The notes beneath the pieces were generated by a model that was not told where the DNA came from, ran no database searches, and saw only the letters and a list, made by a program, of their open reading frames with translations. Shown piece by piece: positions 15,464 through 23,183 of a stretch of DNA of 64,000 nt. The position numbers were made by a program, and so were the translations under genes. Numbering within the stretch: position 1 is the stretch's first letter; the number at the start of each line of letters is the position of its first letter. Origin of the DNA: Bacteroidota bacterium (GTDB lineage Bacteria > Bacteroidota > Bacteroidia > Bacteroidales > F082); the NCBI GenBank assembly GCA_016845175.1, contig JAERTD010000026.1:186001-250000 (forward strand), given 5' to 3'.

Positions 15464-17049
15464 TAGGCTTTGGATTTTTTCATTTCTTTGATAAAAGCAT
15501 CCTCTAACTTTTGCTCAATCTGAGCCAATTCTTCTTCATAAAAATGTTTATCCCCATCAATGGGTTTGAGTTTCTCAATGGTATTCTCCTTTTCATCATA
15601 CTTTCCGAAGAACACCTTGTCCATCCACTCCATATTTCTGGCTTCGTTGAATTTCAGGGCAAATACCGTTTCTCCATTGATCTCAGCTGTACCAATGAGA
15701 GATGTTTTTCCACCTGATGAAGTCATGGTGATATACCGTGATGGACGATTAATGGATGATAAAGTCCGATAAACTTTGCTGAATATTTTATTGATTTCTG
15801 CCAGAGGGGCTGTAAAATAATGATGCTCGCCTGTCGGTCTGGCACAATACATGGAGTGGAAGCCTACGCCAACCATAGCCAGGATATTCCCCAGATCAAT
15901 CCAGTTTTGAGCAGAACGGTCAATGTCAACTTTGCCATGCTCATCTTCAAATAAACTGATGTGGTTCATGATGGGACTTTGACTCTTAACAGCTATACCA
16001 TAGCTTTTTAACCTGCGAATGGCGGCTACTGTGCTTGGGTTAAGCAATTCTCTTGGTGTTGAAAAATGAGAGATCCATAGTACCTGAACACCACTGTCAA
16101 CAGCTTTTTTAAGGACTTCCATCATCTTTTTAAACCTTGGTGTTAATAGGTATTCAGGATGAAAAGTTAAAACCCTTGATCCAAATCGGATGGTTTTAAT
16201 ATGCATGAGTTCAGGGTCCTCGACAATGGGCATTACATATTGTTCCATTCTTATGGGATCAATATATCCTGCATCACCACCAGTGATCAGGAAGTCACTC
16301 ACTTCTTTATGTTCCCTCAGATATTTGTGAACTGCGCTGATGTCATCCTGTACAAACATGTCCTCATCACCTCTTACTTGCGCATGACGGAAGCAATAGG
16401 TACAAAAGGCAAAACAGTTTTGGGTGCTTTTATCGAAAACAAGTTCAACGGGTGGGTATTTGTGCTGAACACCATGGAGCACCTCCATCTGTCCCTCATC
16501 ATTGATAAAAAATGGTTTGTTCAACTGCTGTTTGCCATCATGAGGATTGGTTTTTAACTGGTAGGCCTCTACCACAGTTTCTCTTTCTTTATCAGTTTTG
16601 GCATCGATATATAGTTGAACCTCTTTCTGGTCTATCATTTCAGGCTGTGGAAAAACCAACTGGAAAATGGAGTCTTTCTGATAATCATTCCAGTTGATCA
16701 TATTCAGCGCATGCTTGGTGGCAAGAAATCTATAGACTTCAATGAAGAATTCACGTTCTTTGATAAAGCCAATATCAATTCCGTTTTCATCCAGTACTCC
16801 AATGATTTCCTTAAAGCCCTGAAGTCCTGAGTAATAGGTTTTATCAGTGAACAGGATTTTATCAGTCCTGAAAAAACCTGAATGTTGTGGGTAACATTTA
16901 TGCAATCGGTTCACTACACCAAATGGCAATAGGTTTTCTTTTTCAATGGCTTCTTTTACCTCATCCGGATATTTGTAGTGTTCGATCATTTGATCCAGTG
17001 TTGGCTGTGTGGCAGTCAACGAATCTTGGTTGAAATCTTCTTTTTTCAT
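15463..17049 (-). CDS. KamA-family radical SAM amino acid 2,3-aminomutase, non-lysine substrate likely
   Basis: The 528-residue protein has the radical SAM cluster motif CFAFCTYC (C212, C216, C219; CX3CX2C), the SAM-binding GGD motif at 257-259, and the PLP lysine K448 in SSGGKTS, at the place of K337 of clostridial lysine 2,3-aminomutase. It is ~110 residues longer than that enzyme, mostly at the N-terminus. By my alignment the lysine-binding aspartates (D293, D330) are replaced by A403/R404 and by T441-T443. Family members move an amino group from C2 to C3. Loss of both acidic residues and a nearby arginine suggest an acidic side chain, for example 2-aminoadipate or glutamate. Operon context favours 2-aminoadipate. 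Database names such as lysine 2,3-aminomutase would be family-level only. Confidence 0.85.
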   Translation of the reverse strand: MKKEDFNQDSLTATQPTLDQMIEHYKYPDEVKEAIEKENLLPFGVVNRLHKCYPQHSGFFRTDKILFTDKTYYSGLQGFKEIIGVLDENGIDIGFIKEREFFIEVYRFLATKHALNMINWNDYQKDSIFQLVFPQPEMIDQKEVQLYIDAKTDKERETVVEAYQLKTNPHDGKQQLNKPFFINDEGQMEVLHGVQHKYPPVELVFDKSTQNCFAFCTYCFRHAQVRGDEDMFVQDDISAVHKYLREHKEVSDFLITGGDAGYIDPIRMEQYVMPIVEDPELMHIKTIRFGSRVLTFHPEYLLTPRFKKMMEVLKKAVDSGVQVLWISHFSTPRELLNPSTVAAIRRLKSYGIAVKSQSPIMNHISLFEDEHGKVDIDRSAQNWIDLGNILAMVGVGFHSMYCARPTGEHHYFTAPLAEINKIFSKVYRTLSSINRPSRYITMTSSGGKTSLIGTAEINGETVFALKFNEARNMEWMDKVFFGKYDEKENTIEKLKPIDGDKHFYEEELAQIEQKLEDAFIKEMKKSKA

Positions 17050-17061
17050 ATGGTTTAAATA

Positions 17062-17616
17062 TTATATTTTCATTTGGTTAACTATCCATAAAAGTTCAGC
17101 TTCCTCATCATCAATATTGGTGAATAAATAATATTGTGATGAGTTAAAGTAAAAGCTGTCCCCTTCCTTTAATTCATACTCTGTGGTATTTAAAATAGCT
17201 CTGAAACTTCCTTTTAACACATAGCAGAATTCCTGTCTGGGATTGGCTGTTGTCATGATTTCAGAAGAATCAGAATTTTTGGCGAACTGTAGCACAAAAG
17301 GATCCATCTGTTTACTGGGGTTGTGGTGTGACAACAAATAGAGACGGGTTCCTGTTTTATTCTCTTTTACAAACTTGCGTTCTTTGGCTTCCAAAAATGG
17401 TTTGGCCACGAAAGTGGCGTTTTCACCAATTAAATCACCTACCGTAGTTTGGAGGGCATCAGCAATTTTTTTCAAAGTTAGAATGGAAGGAAAGGCCTTG
17501 GCCCTTTCTATTTGTGAGACTAAGCTGGGAGTTACGCCAATCATTCCGGCCAGATCAATCACCTGAATCCCAAGCTGTTCCCTTGTAGATCTGATCCGTT
17601 CACCCATTCTATGCAT
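17062..17616 (-). CDS. XRE-family regulator with C-terminal cupin domain
   Basis: The 184-residue protein joins an N-terminal helix-turn-helix (residues ~5-60, IRSTREQLGIQVIDLAGMIGVTPSLVSQIERAKAFPS) to a cupin domain (~110-180, with RQEFCYVLKGSFRAIL and LKEGDSFYFNSSQYYLFTN). Such XRE-cupin proteins (PuuR-like) commonly control amino-acid or polyamine catabolism, with the cupin sensing a small molecule. It is the first gene of the operon, 12 nt before the aminomutase start, so it is likely a local regulator responding to the pathway substrate or product. A 10-bp palindrome lies just before its start. Confidence 0.87.
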   Translation of the reverse strand: MHRMGERIRSTREQLGIQVIDLAGMIGVTPSLVSQIERAKAFPSILTLKKIADALQTTVGDLIGENATFVAKPFLEAKERKFVKENKTGTRLYLLSHHNPSKQMDPFVLQFAKNSDSSEIMTTANPRQEFCYVLKGSFRAILNTTEYELKEGDSFYFNSSQYYLFTNIDDEEAELLWIVNQMKI

Positions 17617-17622
17617 ATGCTA

Positions 17623-17632
17623 CTAAGCTTAG
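17623..17632. promoter_or_regulatory. Palindrome upstream of the XRE-cupin operon, possible operator
   Basis: The perfect palindrome CTAAGCTTAG lies 7-16 nt upstream of the regulator start codon, in the leader or start-site region. A related half-site pair TTAGTCTAA occurs about 100 nt further upstream (near 17,730). XRE repressors bind short palindromes, so this is a reasonable operator candidate, but 10 bp can occur by chance. The remainder of the gap to 17,802 is AT-rich. Confidence 0.35.
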
Positions 17633-17802
17633 ATTAGCGTAATTAAATAATACTTCACAAAGTTAATACTATTTAATTCTAATATAAAAATTAAATCAAT
17701 AGTTTTTGCAACTTTCTATGGTATTTACACTTAGTCTAAATAACTGATTCAGGGTAGATTATCATGGCTGATAAATGCAGCTGTCTGAGGGTTTTTTCCG
17801 GT

Positions 17803-18447
17803 CTAATGGGCATTTTTCAATTTCTTTATGGCGTACCTCCACAGGAATATGAGGTATGGAATGAAAACGAATAGGAGTAAGGGGTGACCCGTCATCAATA
17901 TAAAGTCATAAACACCATGCAGTAGAATAGGAATAAAGAGGGCTTTCATTAAGTTAATACTCGTGTTTTCAGTTGAAAACTTAGAAAGACCAAAATAGAA
18001 TCCCATGCACACACCAAAAATAGCATGGGCAGGTACCGCAGTGAAAGCCCGCAATATACCGGTGCTTAGTCCATGGTTGTATACGTACATGATGTTTTCA
18101 ACGGCAGCGAAACCCAATGAAATAAACACGGCATAAACAATTCCGTCAAAGCGTTCATCAAAATGTCGGCTTTTCCAAATAAGTAAGTACAAGGCCAGGA
18201 ATTTAAAGGACTCTTCTGAAAAAGCTGCCACTACAAAAGCATTATAGGCGGCTGCTTGATAGCTTGAAGGGTTTCCGATGAATCCTGAAAGCCAGGATTC
18301 CAGGATCACAATGGGAATGACAATAATGGCTCCTGCAAGTAAGGATTTAAACAATAAACTCAGAGGTTCTTTGTCATATTTATCACGGATATAGATGTAT
18401 ACCAGGATAATAACTATAGGTGCTAAGGCGATAAGTGTCAGGTTCAT
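17803..18447 (-). CDS. PrsW-family glutamic-type intramembrane protease
   Basis: The 214-residue protein has about seven to eight hydrophobic segments and the PrsW motifs in order: EESFK (EExxK), AVENIMYV (FxxxEN), HAIFGVCMG (HxxxG) and HGVYDF near the end. These residues form the glutamate/histidine active site in the membrane. PrsW of Bacillus cleaves an anti-sigma factor at site 1; other homologues have unknown substrates. There is no anti-sigma gene next to it here, though the ECF pair at 3.9-5.8 kb is in the same window. Convergent or unrelated neighbours give no further hint. Confidence 0.85.
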   Translation of the reverse strand: MNLTLIALAPIVIILVYIYIRDKYDKEPLSLLFKSLLAGAIIVIPIVILESWLSGFIGNPSSYQAAAYNAFVVAAFSEESFKFLALYLLIWKSRHFDERFDGIVYAVFISLGFAAVENIMYVYNHGLSTGILRAFTAVPAHAIFGVCMGFYFGLSKFSTENTSINLMKALFIPILLHGVYDFILMTGHPLLLFVFIPYLIFLWRYAIKKLKNAH

Positions 18448-18485
18448 AGGTTCTTTTCAATACTTGAGTGACGATGCATCATATG

Positions 18486-19382
18486 TCATTCTGCTACATA
18501 ATTATCAAAAGAGCTGCATACCTGAGCGGCAAAATCCAATCCCGATTCCAGATGATGGGTTAATTCAGCTAATGTCAGTTGCCTTATACTGGCCTTCGTT
18601 TGCTTTTGTCTGGCCAATGAGACCAAAAGGCCAGCATTAAAGGCGTCACCTGCGCCAACAGTGCTTTTAATTGTGATGGGTTTAGCGGGTAGGTGAATGT
18701 TATTGCTCCCCATATGGGCCCACACTCCTTCAGCTCCAATGGTATAAACAAACAGGGCATGGGGATTGATATTTCTGATCTTATCCACCACTTCCTCTCT
18801 ATCGCTAATACCGTAAATGGCTTTAAAATCTTCATCGGAACCTTTGATAATATCTGCATGCTCAAGATTCCATTCCAAAGCAGCCATGTTTCCCTTATGT
18901 TGTAGGTGTTGAGAATGCCTGATGTTTGGATCATAGTAGACCAAAGCATTGGCAGCACTTGCTGCATTTACATTCGATACAATGGAGGAACGAATTCCCT
19001 TATCCAATGCATAAAGAGAACCAAATACTAAAAAGTCTCCTGTCTTAAAAGCATGCTTCTGTTTAAGTCTGCGCTCATCAGGATAGGATTTGTAAAAAGT
19101 ATAGGAGGGTTTCTTTTGTTCATCCAGCCACGCCAGGGCCAGTGTAGACTTAATGGAGTCATATTGGGTGATGCTACTGGTTTCCACCTGATTTGACTTC
19201 AAAAAACGGAGCACCATGCTAGCACCTTCATCATTACCCAATTCAGTTATCAGAGCAACTTTTACATGGGAACGTCCAATGGAAACAGAGGCATTTAACA
19301 TGGCACCTCCAGGGCGAATTCTGACCTGATCCGGACCGGCAATGATAACGTCCAGCAAGGCTTCTCCAAGTGCTATAATCAT
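18486..19382 (-). CDS. PfkB-family carbohydrate kinase (fructokinase-like)
   Basis: The 298-residue kinase begins GEALLDVI and has the sugar-binding GGAMLNASVSIGR loop and the C-terminal TVGAGDAFNAGLL motif with the catalytic aspartate of the ribokinase/PfkB superfamily. ELGNDEGASMVLRFLKSNQVE is typical of fructokinases, which phosphorylate fructose to fructose 6-phosphate with ATP, but the sugar cannot be set from sequence by eye. It is divergent from the barrel protein at 19,452, with a short shared promoter region. Confidence 0.85.
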   Translation of the reverse strand: MIIALGEALLDVIIAGPDQVRIRPGGAMLNASVSIGRSHVKVALITELGNDEGASMVLRFLKSNQVETSSITQYDSIKSTLALAWLDEQKKPSYTFYKSYPDERRLKQKHAFKTGDFLVFGSLYALDKGIRSSIVSNVNAASAANALVYYDPNIRHSQHLQHKGNMAALEWNLEHADIIKGSDEDFKAIYGISDREEVVDKIRNINPHALFVYTIGAEGVWAHMGSNNIHLPAKPITIKSTVGAGDAFNAGLLVSLARQKQTKASIRQLTLAELTHHLESGLDFAAQVCSSFDNYVAE

Positions 19383-19432
19383 CCTACTAAAATAATCATT
19401 CCTTCCGAAATATGGTATTGATTACCTTTGCG

Positions 19433-19440
19433 ATTAGTAA
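19433..19440 (+). promoter_or_regulatory. -7 promoter box for 19452-20138
   Basis: TACCTTTG matches TAnnTTTG exactly and lies 11 nt before the ATG at 19,452, after which the signal peptide begins. It supports that start over the earlier in-frame start at 19,428. No clear -33 TTTG is seen at the expected distance. Confidence 0.4.
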
Positions 19441-19451
19441 ACAATCCTATA

Positions 19452-20138
19452 ATGAAAAACCTCTTATTTATATTGCTGTGCATCAGTGCTCTTGTGCTAA
19501 ATGCCCAGGAAAAACCATCTTTTGTAGCCCTAAAATCAGGCGTCAGCATACCCATGGGTACCTATGCCGGATATGAACTTGAAAAAAGTTCATTCGCCAC
19601 CACAGGATTTTCACTCGCTGTAGAAGGTGCCTGGTACTTCCGGTCTTTTCTGGGGATAGGAGGACATATTGGGATTAATTCACATCCCATAGATGTGGGA
19701 CAGCTAGGGGCAGCGAAAGTGGCCGCCGACCCTTTTCTATTTGATGTTTATATTCGATCAGAAGCCTTTCAAACTGCCACAGCTACTATTGGTCCCTATG
19801 CCAGCTGGCCAGTATGGAAAAGTCTGGCTTTGCAGGCCAAGATATGTGGTGGTATGATATGGGCCCAAACTCCGCATCAGTTGTATACTTATCCTGAGTT
19901 TTTTATGGGTGTGGGACCAGATTACTGGGAGGTTACTTCATCAAGAGATTATGGTTTTGTGATACTAAGTGGCCTGGGATTGACCTATCCTATATCTCCA
20001 TGTATCGGATTTCAACTGGATGCAGAATTTGTTTATAAAGAAATGGCCTTTGGTTTTAGGTCAGCCGGTAAAGACCGGGTAGAATATCGCCCTGTTTCCT
20101 ATTTAAATACCAACCTGGGTGTGGTGATAAAATTATAA
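19452..20138 (+). CDS. Outer-membrane beta-barrel protein, function unknown
   Basis: From ATG 19,452 the product has 228 residues: a signal peptide (KNLLFILLCISALVLNA, cut before QEKPSF), then a run of amphipathic strands such as SFLGIGGHIGINS, ATIGPYASWPVW and CIGFQLDAEFVY, ending NTNLGVVIKL with a terminal hydrophobic residue. This is the small eight-strand OmpX/OmpW-like barrel form common in Bacteroidota. No specific family is recognised. Its 3' end overlaps the convergent acetyltransferase gene by 6 bp. Confidence 0.72.
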   Translation: MKNLLFILLCISALVLNAQEKPSFVALKSGVSIPMGTYAGYELEKSSFATTGFSLAVEGAWYFRSFLGIGGHIGINSHPIDVGQLGAAKVAADPFLFDVYIRSEAFQTATATIGPYASWPVWKSLALQAKICGGMIWAQTPHQLYTYPEFFMGVGPDYWEVTSSRDYGFVILSGLGLTYPISPCIGFQLDAEFVYKEMAFGFRSAGKDRVEYRPVSYLNTNLGVVIKL

Positions 20139-20624
20139 GCTTTTTCCATAAATCACATGATCGCAGGATTGTTTATCCACCACAGCACTCTGGGGTAGTT
20201 TGCCCCATTCACAATATCCTTGTTTCTCCAATAAGTGGATGCTTTTCACATTCTGTCCAAACAAAAAGGCAACGAAGGTCTTGATGCCTTGTTGAAACCC
20301 ATATTGTTCGGCATGCTGTATTAGTTGGCTGGCCAGGCCCTGGCGATGGTGTTGAAAATCAATATAATAACTTATTTCTGCGGTATGTATAAAGGCCTGC
20401 CTGCTCTCTCGGTAGGGAGACAGTGTACAATAGCCCTTAACACTTTCCTCTTCAATGACAAAAATCGGATACAGCGGATTTTGATGGACATCAAACCATT
20501 TCCTCCGGTCCTCCACTTTCATGGTTTGCGTATGAGCCGTTGCAAACCTTGCGACGATAGCCTGATTGTAAATCTCAGTCAATCGTGTTAGGTCTTTTTC
20601 TTTGGCCAGTCTGATGCTATTCAT
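20133..20624 (-). CDS. GNAT N-acetyltransferase, phosphinothricin acetyltransferase-like
   Basis: The 163-residue protein has the Pat/YncA layout: IRLAKEKDLTRLTEIYNQAI at the start, RRKWFDVHQNPLYPIFV, the acetyl-CoA loop RQGLASQLIQHA (motif A, normally R/QxxGxA) and SIHLLEKQGYCEWG near the end. Family members acetylate the amino group of phosphinothricin, methionine sulfoximine or other amino acids. Its start overlaps the end of the racemase gene by 4 bp (ATGA), so they are co-transcribed. Confidence 0.83.
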   Translation of the reverse strand: MNSIRLAKEKDLTRLTEIYNQAIVARFATAHTQTMKVEDRRKWFDVHQNPLYPIFVIEEESVKGYCTLSPYRESRQAFIHTAEISYYIDFQHHRQGLASQLIQHAEQYGFQQGIKTFVAFLFGQNVKSIHLLEKQGYCEWGKLPQSAVVDKQSCDHVIYGKSL

Positions 20625-21319
20625 GAGTTCGATTCTATGGCAAATGAAACAATCGCTTCTGAGTGGATATTTAAGGTGTCAAACAGCTGAAGATCACAGT
20701 CATCTTGCTTGATAAGTAATGGTATTTCAGTACATCCCAGAATCACCCCTTGGGCCCCTTGCGACCTGAGTTTTTCAATGATATTTAAAAACCGATTTCT
20801 GGAACTTTCCAGAAACTGACTTTTAAACAGCTCCTTCACGATAGTCCTGTTAATGAACAACTGGTCTTCCTTCTCAGGTACTAAGGTCTTTATCCCATGC
20901 TTTGTTAGTCTTGACTTATAAAAATCCTTTTCCATGGTTTGCAGGGTTCCCAACAAACCGACAGTATGCATTCCATGCGTTTTTATTGCCATTGCCGTAG
21001 CCTCGGCAATATGAATGATGGGTACATTGATTTCTTTTTGTAATCGGTCAGCGAACATATGCAGGGTATTGGCACATAGTACAATAGCATCTACATCGGT
21101 GGCCATTAATTTGTGAGCCGAATGACTGATCAATTGGTATACGCCTTCCAGATCAGTTGTTTTATTCAATCGGTCGATATCGCCATAGTTGAGTGAGTAA
21201 AGCACACAATTGGCAAATTCCATCCCACCCAGGGCTTTGTTAATTCCTTCGTTGATTTGTTTGTAGTATTCAACTGTGGATACCCAGCCGGTTCCTCCAA
21301 TAAGTCCAATTGTTTTCAT
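20621..21319 (-). CDS. Aspartate/glutamate racemase family protein
   Basis: The 232-residue protein has the two cysteine motifs of the cofactor-independent family: VLCANTLHM (first catalytic Cys) and GVILGCTEIPLLI (second), plus the N-terminal TIGLIGGTGWVSTVEYY. These enzymes interconvert L- and D-aspartate or glutamate, or act on related substrates such as hydantoins. It is closest by eye to the YgeA/RacX type, which has broad amino-acid specificity. It sits between two GNAT acetyltransferase genes on the same strand. Confidence 0.87.
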   Translation of the reverse strand: MKTIGLIGGTGWVSTVEYYKQINEGINKALGGMEFANCVLYSLNYGDIDRLNKTTDLEGVYQLISHSAHKLMATDVDAIVLCANTLHMFADRLQKEINVPIIHIAEATAMAIKTHGMHTVGLLGTLQTMEKDFYKSRLTKHGIKTLVPEKEDQLFINRTIVKELFKSQFLESSRNRFLNIIEKLRSQGAQGVILGCTEIPLLIKQDDCDLQLFDTLNIHSEAIVSFAIESNS

Positions 21320-21329
21320 TATCTAAAAT

Positions 21330-21848
21330 TTAATCTTTGGTCACTGCATAAATACATGAGTCAAGTATGAGATCATTTTTGCAAATGTTCTTTTTTAGAG
21401 TGGCCTCATGAATAAATCCTGATTTCTCTAGCACTCTTCTGGATGCCAGGTTATTGGAAAATGGTTCTGCATAAATCCGAACCAGATTAAAAGTCTTGAA
21501 AAGGTAAGGGATGACCATTGGAAGCACCTTGCTCATGATACCTTTACCCCAGTATTCTTCTCCAATAAAGTATCCTATTTCAGCAGTTTTACGATAAATA
21601 TCGTCCTTTGGTACTGCCCCAAAACTTCCGGCCAGTTCTTTGTAGTATTCAATGGCGAAAAAGCGTGTCGGTCCATCAAAATTCACTACCATTTCTATCC
21701 AGGCCTCCGCGTCTTCCGGTCCATAGGGGCTTGGGAAAGCATCTCGGAGGTGGTTTGCTACTTTCTTATTATTGGCAATTTTAACCAAAACTTCAGCATC
21801 GTTCTGTGCCCATTCTCTAAGACAAATATTATCAAATTCCAGTCTCAT
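21330..21848 (-). CDS. GNAT N-acetyltransferase, RimJ/RimL-like
   Basis: Starting at ATG 21,848 the protein has 172 residues with the RimJ/L pattern: ICLREWAQNDAEVLVKIANN, EIGYFIGEEYWGKGIMSKVLPMV (acetyl-CoA site) and NLASRRVLEKSGFIHEATL near the end. Family members acetylate protein or amino-acid alpha-amines, or antibiotics. The in-frame start at 21,893 adds 15 residues that do not match the family. It lies 10 nt upstream of the racemase gene and is probably the first gene of that three-gene unit. Confidence 0.83.
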   Translation of the reverse strand: MRLEFDNICLREWAQNDAEVLVKIANNKKVANHLRDAFPSPYGPEDAEAWIEMVVNFDGPTRFFAIEYYKELAGSFGAVPKDDIYRKTAEIGYFIGEEYWGKGIMSKVLPMVIPYLFKTFNLVRIYAEPFSNNLASRRVLEKSGFIHEATLKKNICKNDLILDSCIYAVTKD

Positions 21849-21923
21849 GATTTCCTTGTCACAATTCCACATGGAAAGATATAAACAATACACTTAGGTT
21901 GAGTCACTGATGGGCATTATTGA

Positions 21924-21931
21924 TATATTTG
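21924..21931 (+). promoter_or_regulatory. -7 promoter box upstream of the diacylglycerol kinase gene
   Basis: TATATTTG matches TAnnTTTG; a TTG lies 22 nt upstream at 21,899-21,901. It is 20 nt before the TTG codon at 21,951, the start I prefer. Confidence 0.4.
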
Positions 21932-21950
21932 TTTGGTAAACATCAGGATT

Positions 21951-22340
21951 TTGTCAACTCAGAAAGATAGGAAAGTATTCTCGGTAAGAAAACGCATGAA
22001 AAGCTTTGTTTATGCTTTTAAAGGGATACTTGCGGCTTATACAAGTGAGCACAATCTGTGGATTCATTCCATCGCTGCTGCTCTGGCCATTTTTCTGGCA
22101 TTTATTCTTGATTTATCCTCCATGGAATGGGTGGTTGTGATACTTGTCATTGGTCTTGTATTTATCACCGAATTTATAAACACTGCCATCGAAGCCCTGG
22201 TGGATTTATATACCTTGGAGCATACACCACTAGCGGGCAAAATAAAGGATGTGGCTGCTGCTGCTGTACTGCTGAGTGCTATTACAGCTGCTATCGTGGG
22301 CTGCATTGTTTTTATACCTAAAATTTTAAAGTTCATATGA
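21951..22340 (+). CDS. Diacylglycerol / undecaprenol kinase (DgkA family)
   Basis: A small membrane protein with three hydrophobic helices. FSVRKRMKSFVYAFKGI is the usual N-terminus, and EFINTAIEALVDLY followed by KIKDVAAAAVLL are the active-site motifs of DgkA kinases, with the conserved Glu and Asp residues. Gram-positive-type members phosphorylate undecaprenol and help recycle the cell-wall lipid carrier; others use diacylglycerol. The start is uncertain: TTG at 21,951 keeps the conserved SVRKR segment, while ATG at 21,996 would remove it. It overlaps the next gene by 4 bp (ATGA). Confidence 0.85.
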   Translation: MSTQKDRKVFSVRKRMKSFVYAFKGILAAYTSEHNLWIHSIAAALAIFLAFILDLSSMEWVVVILVIGLVFITEFINTAIEALVDLYTLEHTPLAGKIKDVAAAAVLLSAITAAIVGCIVFIPKILKFI

Positions 22341-23179
22341 TTATTGTAGGAGATAGTGGCTCAAGCACAACCAATTGGGTGCTGATTAACGGTAAAGAAG
22401 TAATCAATGAATTTACTACTGCCGGATTTAATCCTTATTATTATGGTGCTGATGTTCTGGTCAATAGCATAGAACAGGGTTTTGGCCCTGAAGTAAATAA
22501 AGAGGCAATTGACGCAGTGTATTATTATGCTTCAGGATGCTCCACCACTCATAACCGAAACATTGTGAGTGATGCTTTATCGCAGGTATTTGTGAATGCT
22601 CAGCTATCCATAGATCATGATTTGTTTGGTGCTGCACGTGCCTTACTCCATGATAATAGTGGTATTGCCTGTATCCTTGGTACCGGCTCCAATTCTTGTC
22701 GCTGGGATGGAAAAGCCATAACAGAGCAGGCCCCTTCATTGGGGTATTTGCTTGGTGATGAAGGAAGTGGTACCTTTATGGGGAAGCTATTTATCACAGG
22801 CTTGCTGAGAGGCGAAGCAGGTGTTGAAATGAGTCAACTTTTTGAAGAGTCTTATCATATGAAGTTGGCTGATGTATTGGTGCGATTATACCAACAAGAT
22901 ATGCCCAATAAGTTCCTGGCGGAATTAAGTAAATTTATCAAGACCCATGAAAACCATTCTTATTGCCAGACCGTTGTTCAGCAATCCATGGATTGGTTTT
23001 TTAAGTATTTCATTGAGATTTATGAAGGCTATACTGATGAATCTGTAGCATTTACAGGATCTGTGGCCCACTATTTTAGCGAGCAGCTTAGCCAGGTCAT
23101 GGGTTCACACGGCATTAGAAATATCAAAATCATCCAAAAACCGATTGATGGTTTAACGATTTACCACCTGAATCAATAA
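22337..23179 (+). CDS. BadF/BadG-type ATPase, N-acetylglucosamine kinase-like
   Basis: The 280-residue protein has the sugar-kinase/Hsp70/actin phosphate loop IVGDSGSSTTNWVLI at its start, ACILGTGSNSCRWDG in the middle and GYLLGDEGSGTFMGK, the signature of eukaryotic-type N-acetylglucosamine kinases and the BadF ATPase family. A role in amino-sugar salvage is likely for such Bacteroidota proteins; the substrate is not settled by sequence. It is translationally coupled to the DgkA gene, which links it loosely to cell-wall recycling. Confidence 0.82.
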   Translation: MIIVGDSGSSTTNWVLINGKEVINEFTTAGFNPYYYGADVLVNSIEQGFGPEVNKEAIDAVYYYASGCSTTHNRNIVSDALSQVFVNAQLSIDHDLFGAARALLHDNSGIACILGTGSNSCRWDGKAITEQAPSLGYLLGDEGSGTFMGKLFITGLLRGEAGVEMSQLFEESYHMKLADVLVRLYQQDMPNKFLAELSKFIKTHENHSYCQTVVQQSMDWFFKYFIEIYEGYTDESVAFTGSVAHYFSEQLSQVMGSHGIRNIKIIQKPIDGLTIYHLNQ

Positions 23180-23183
23180 ACTT

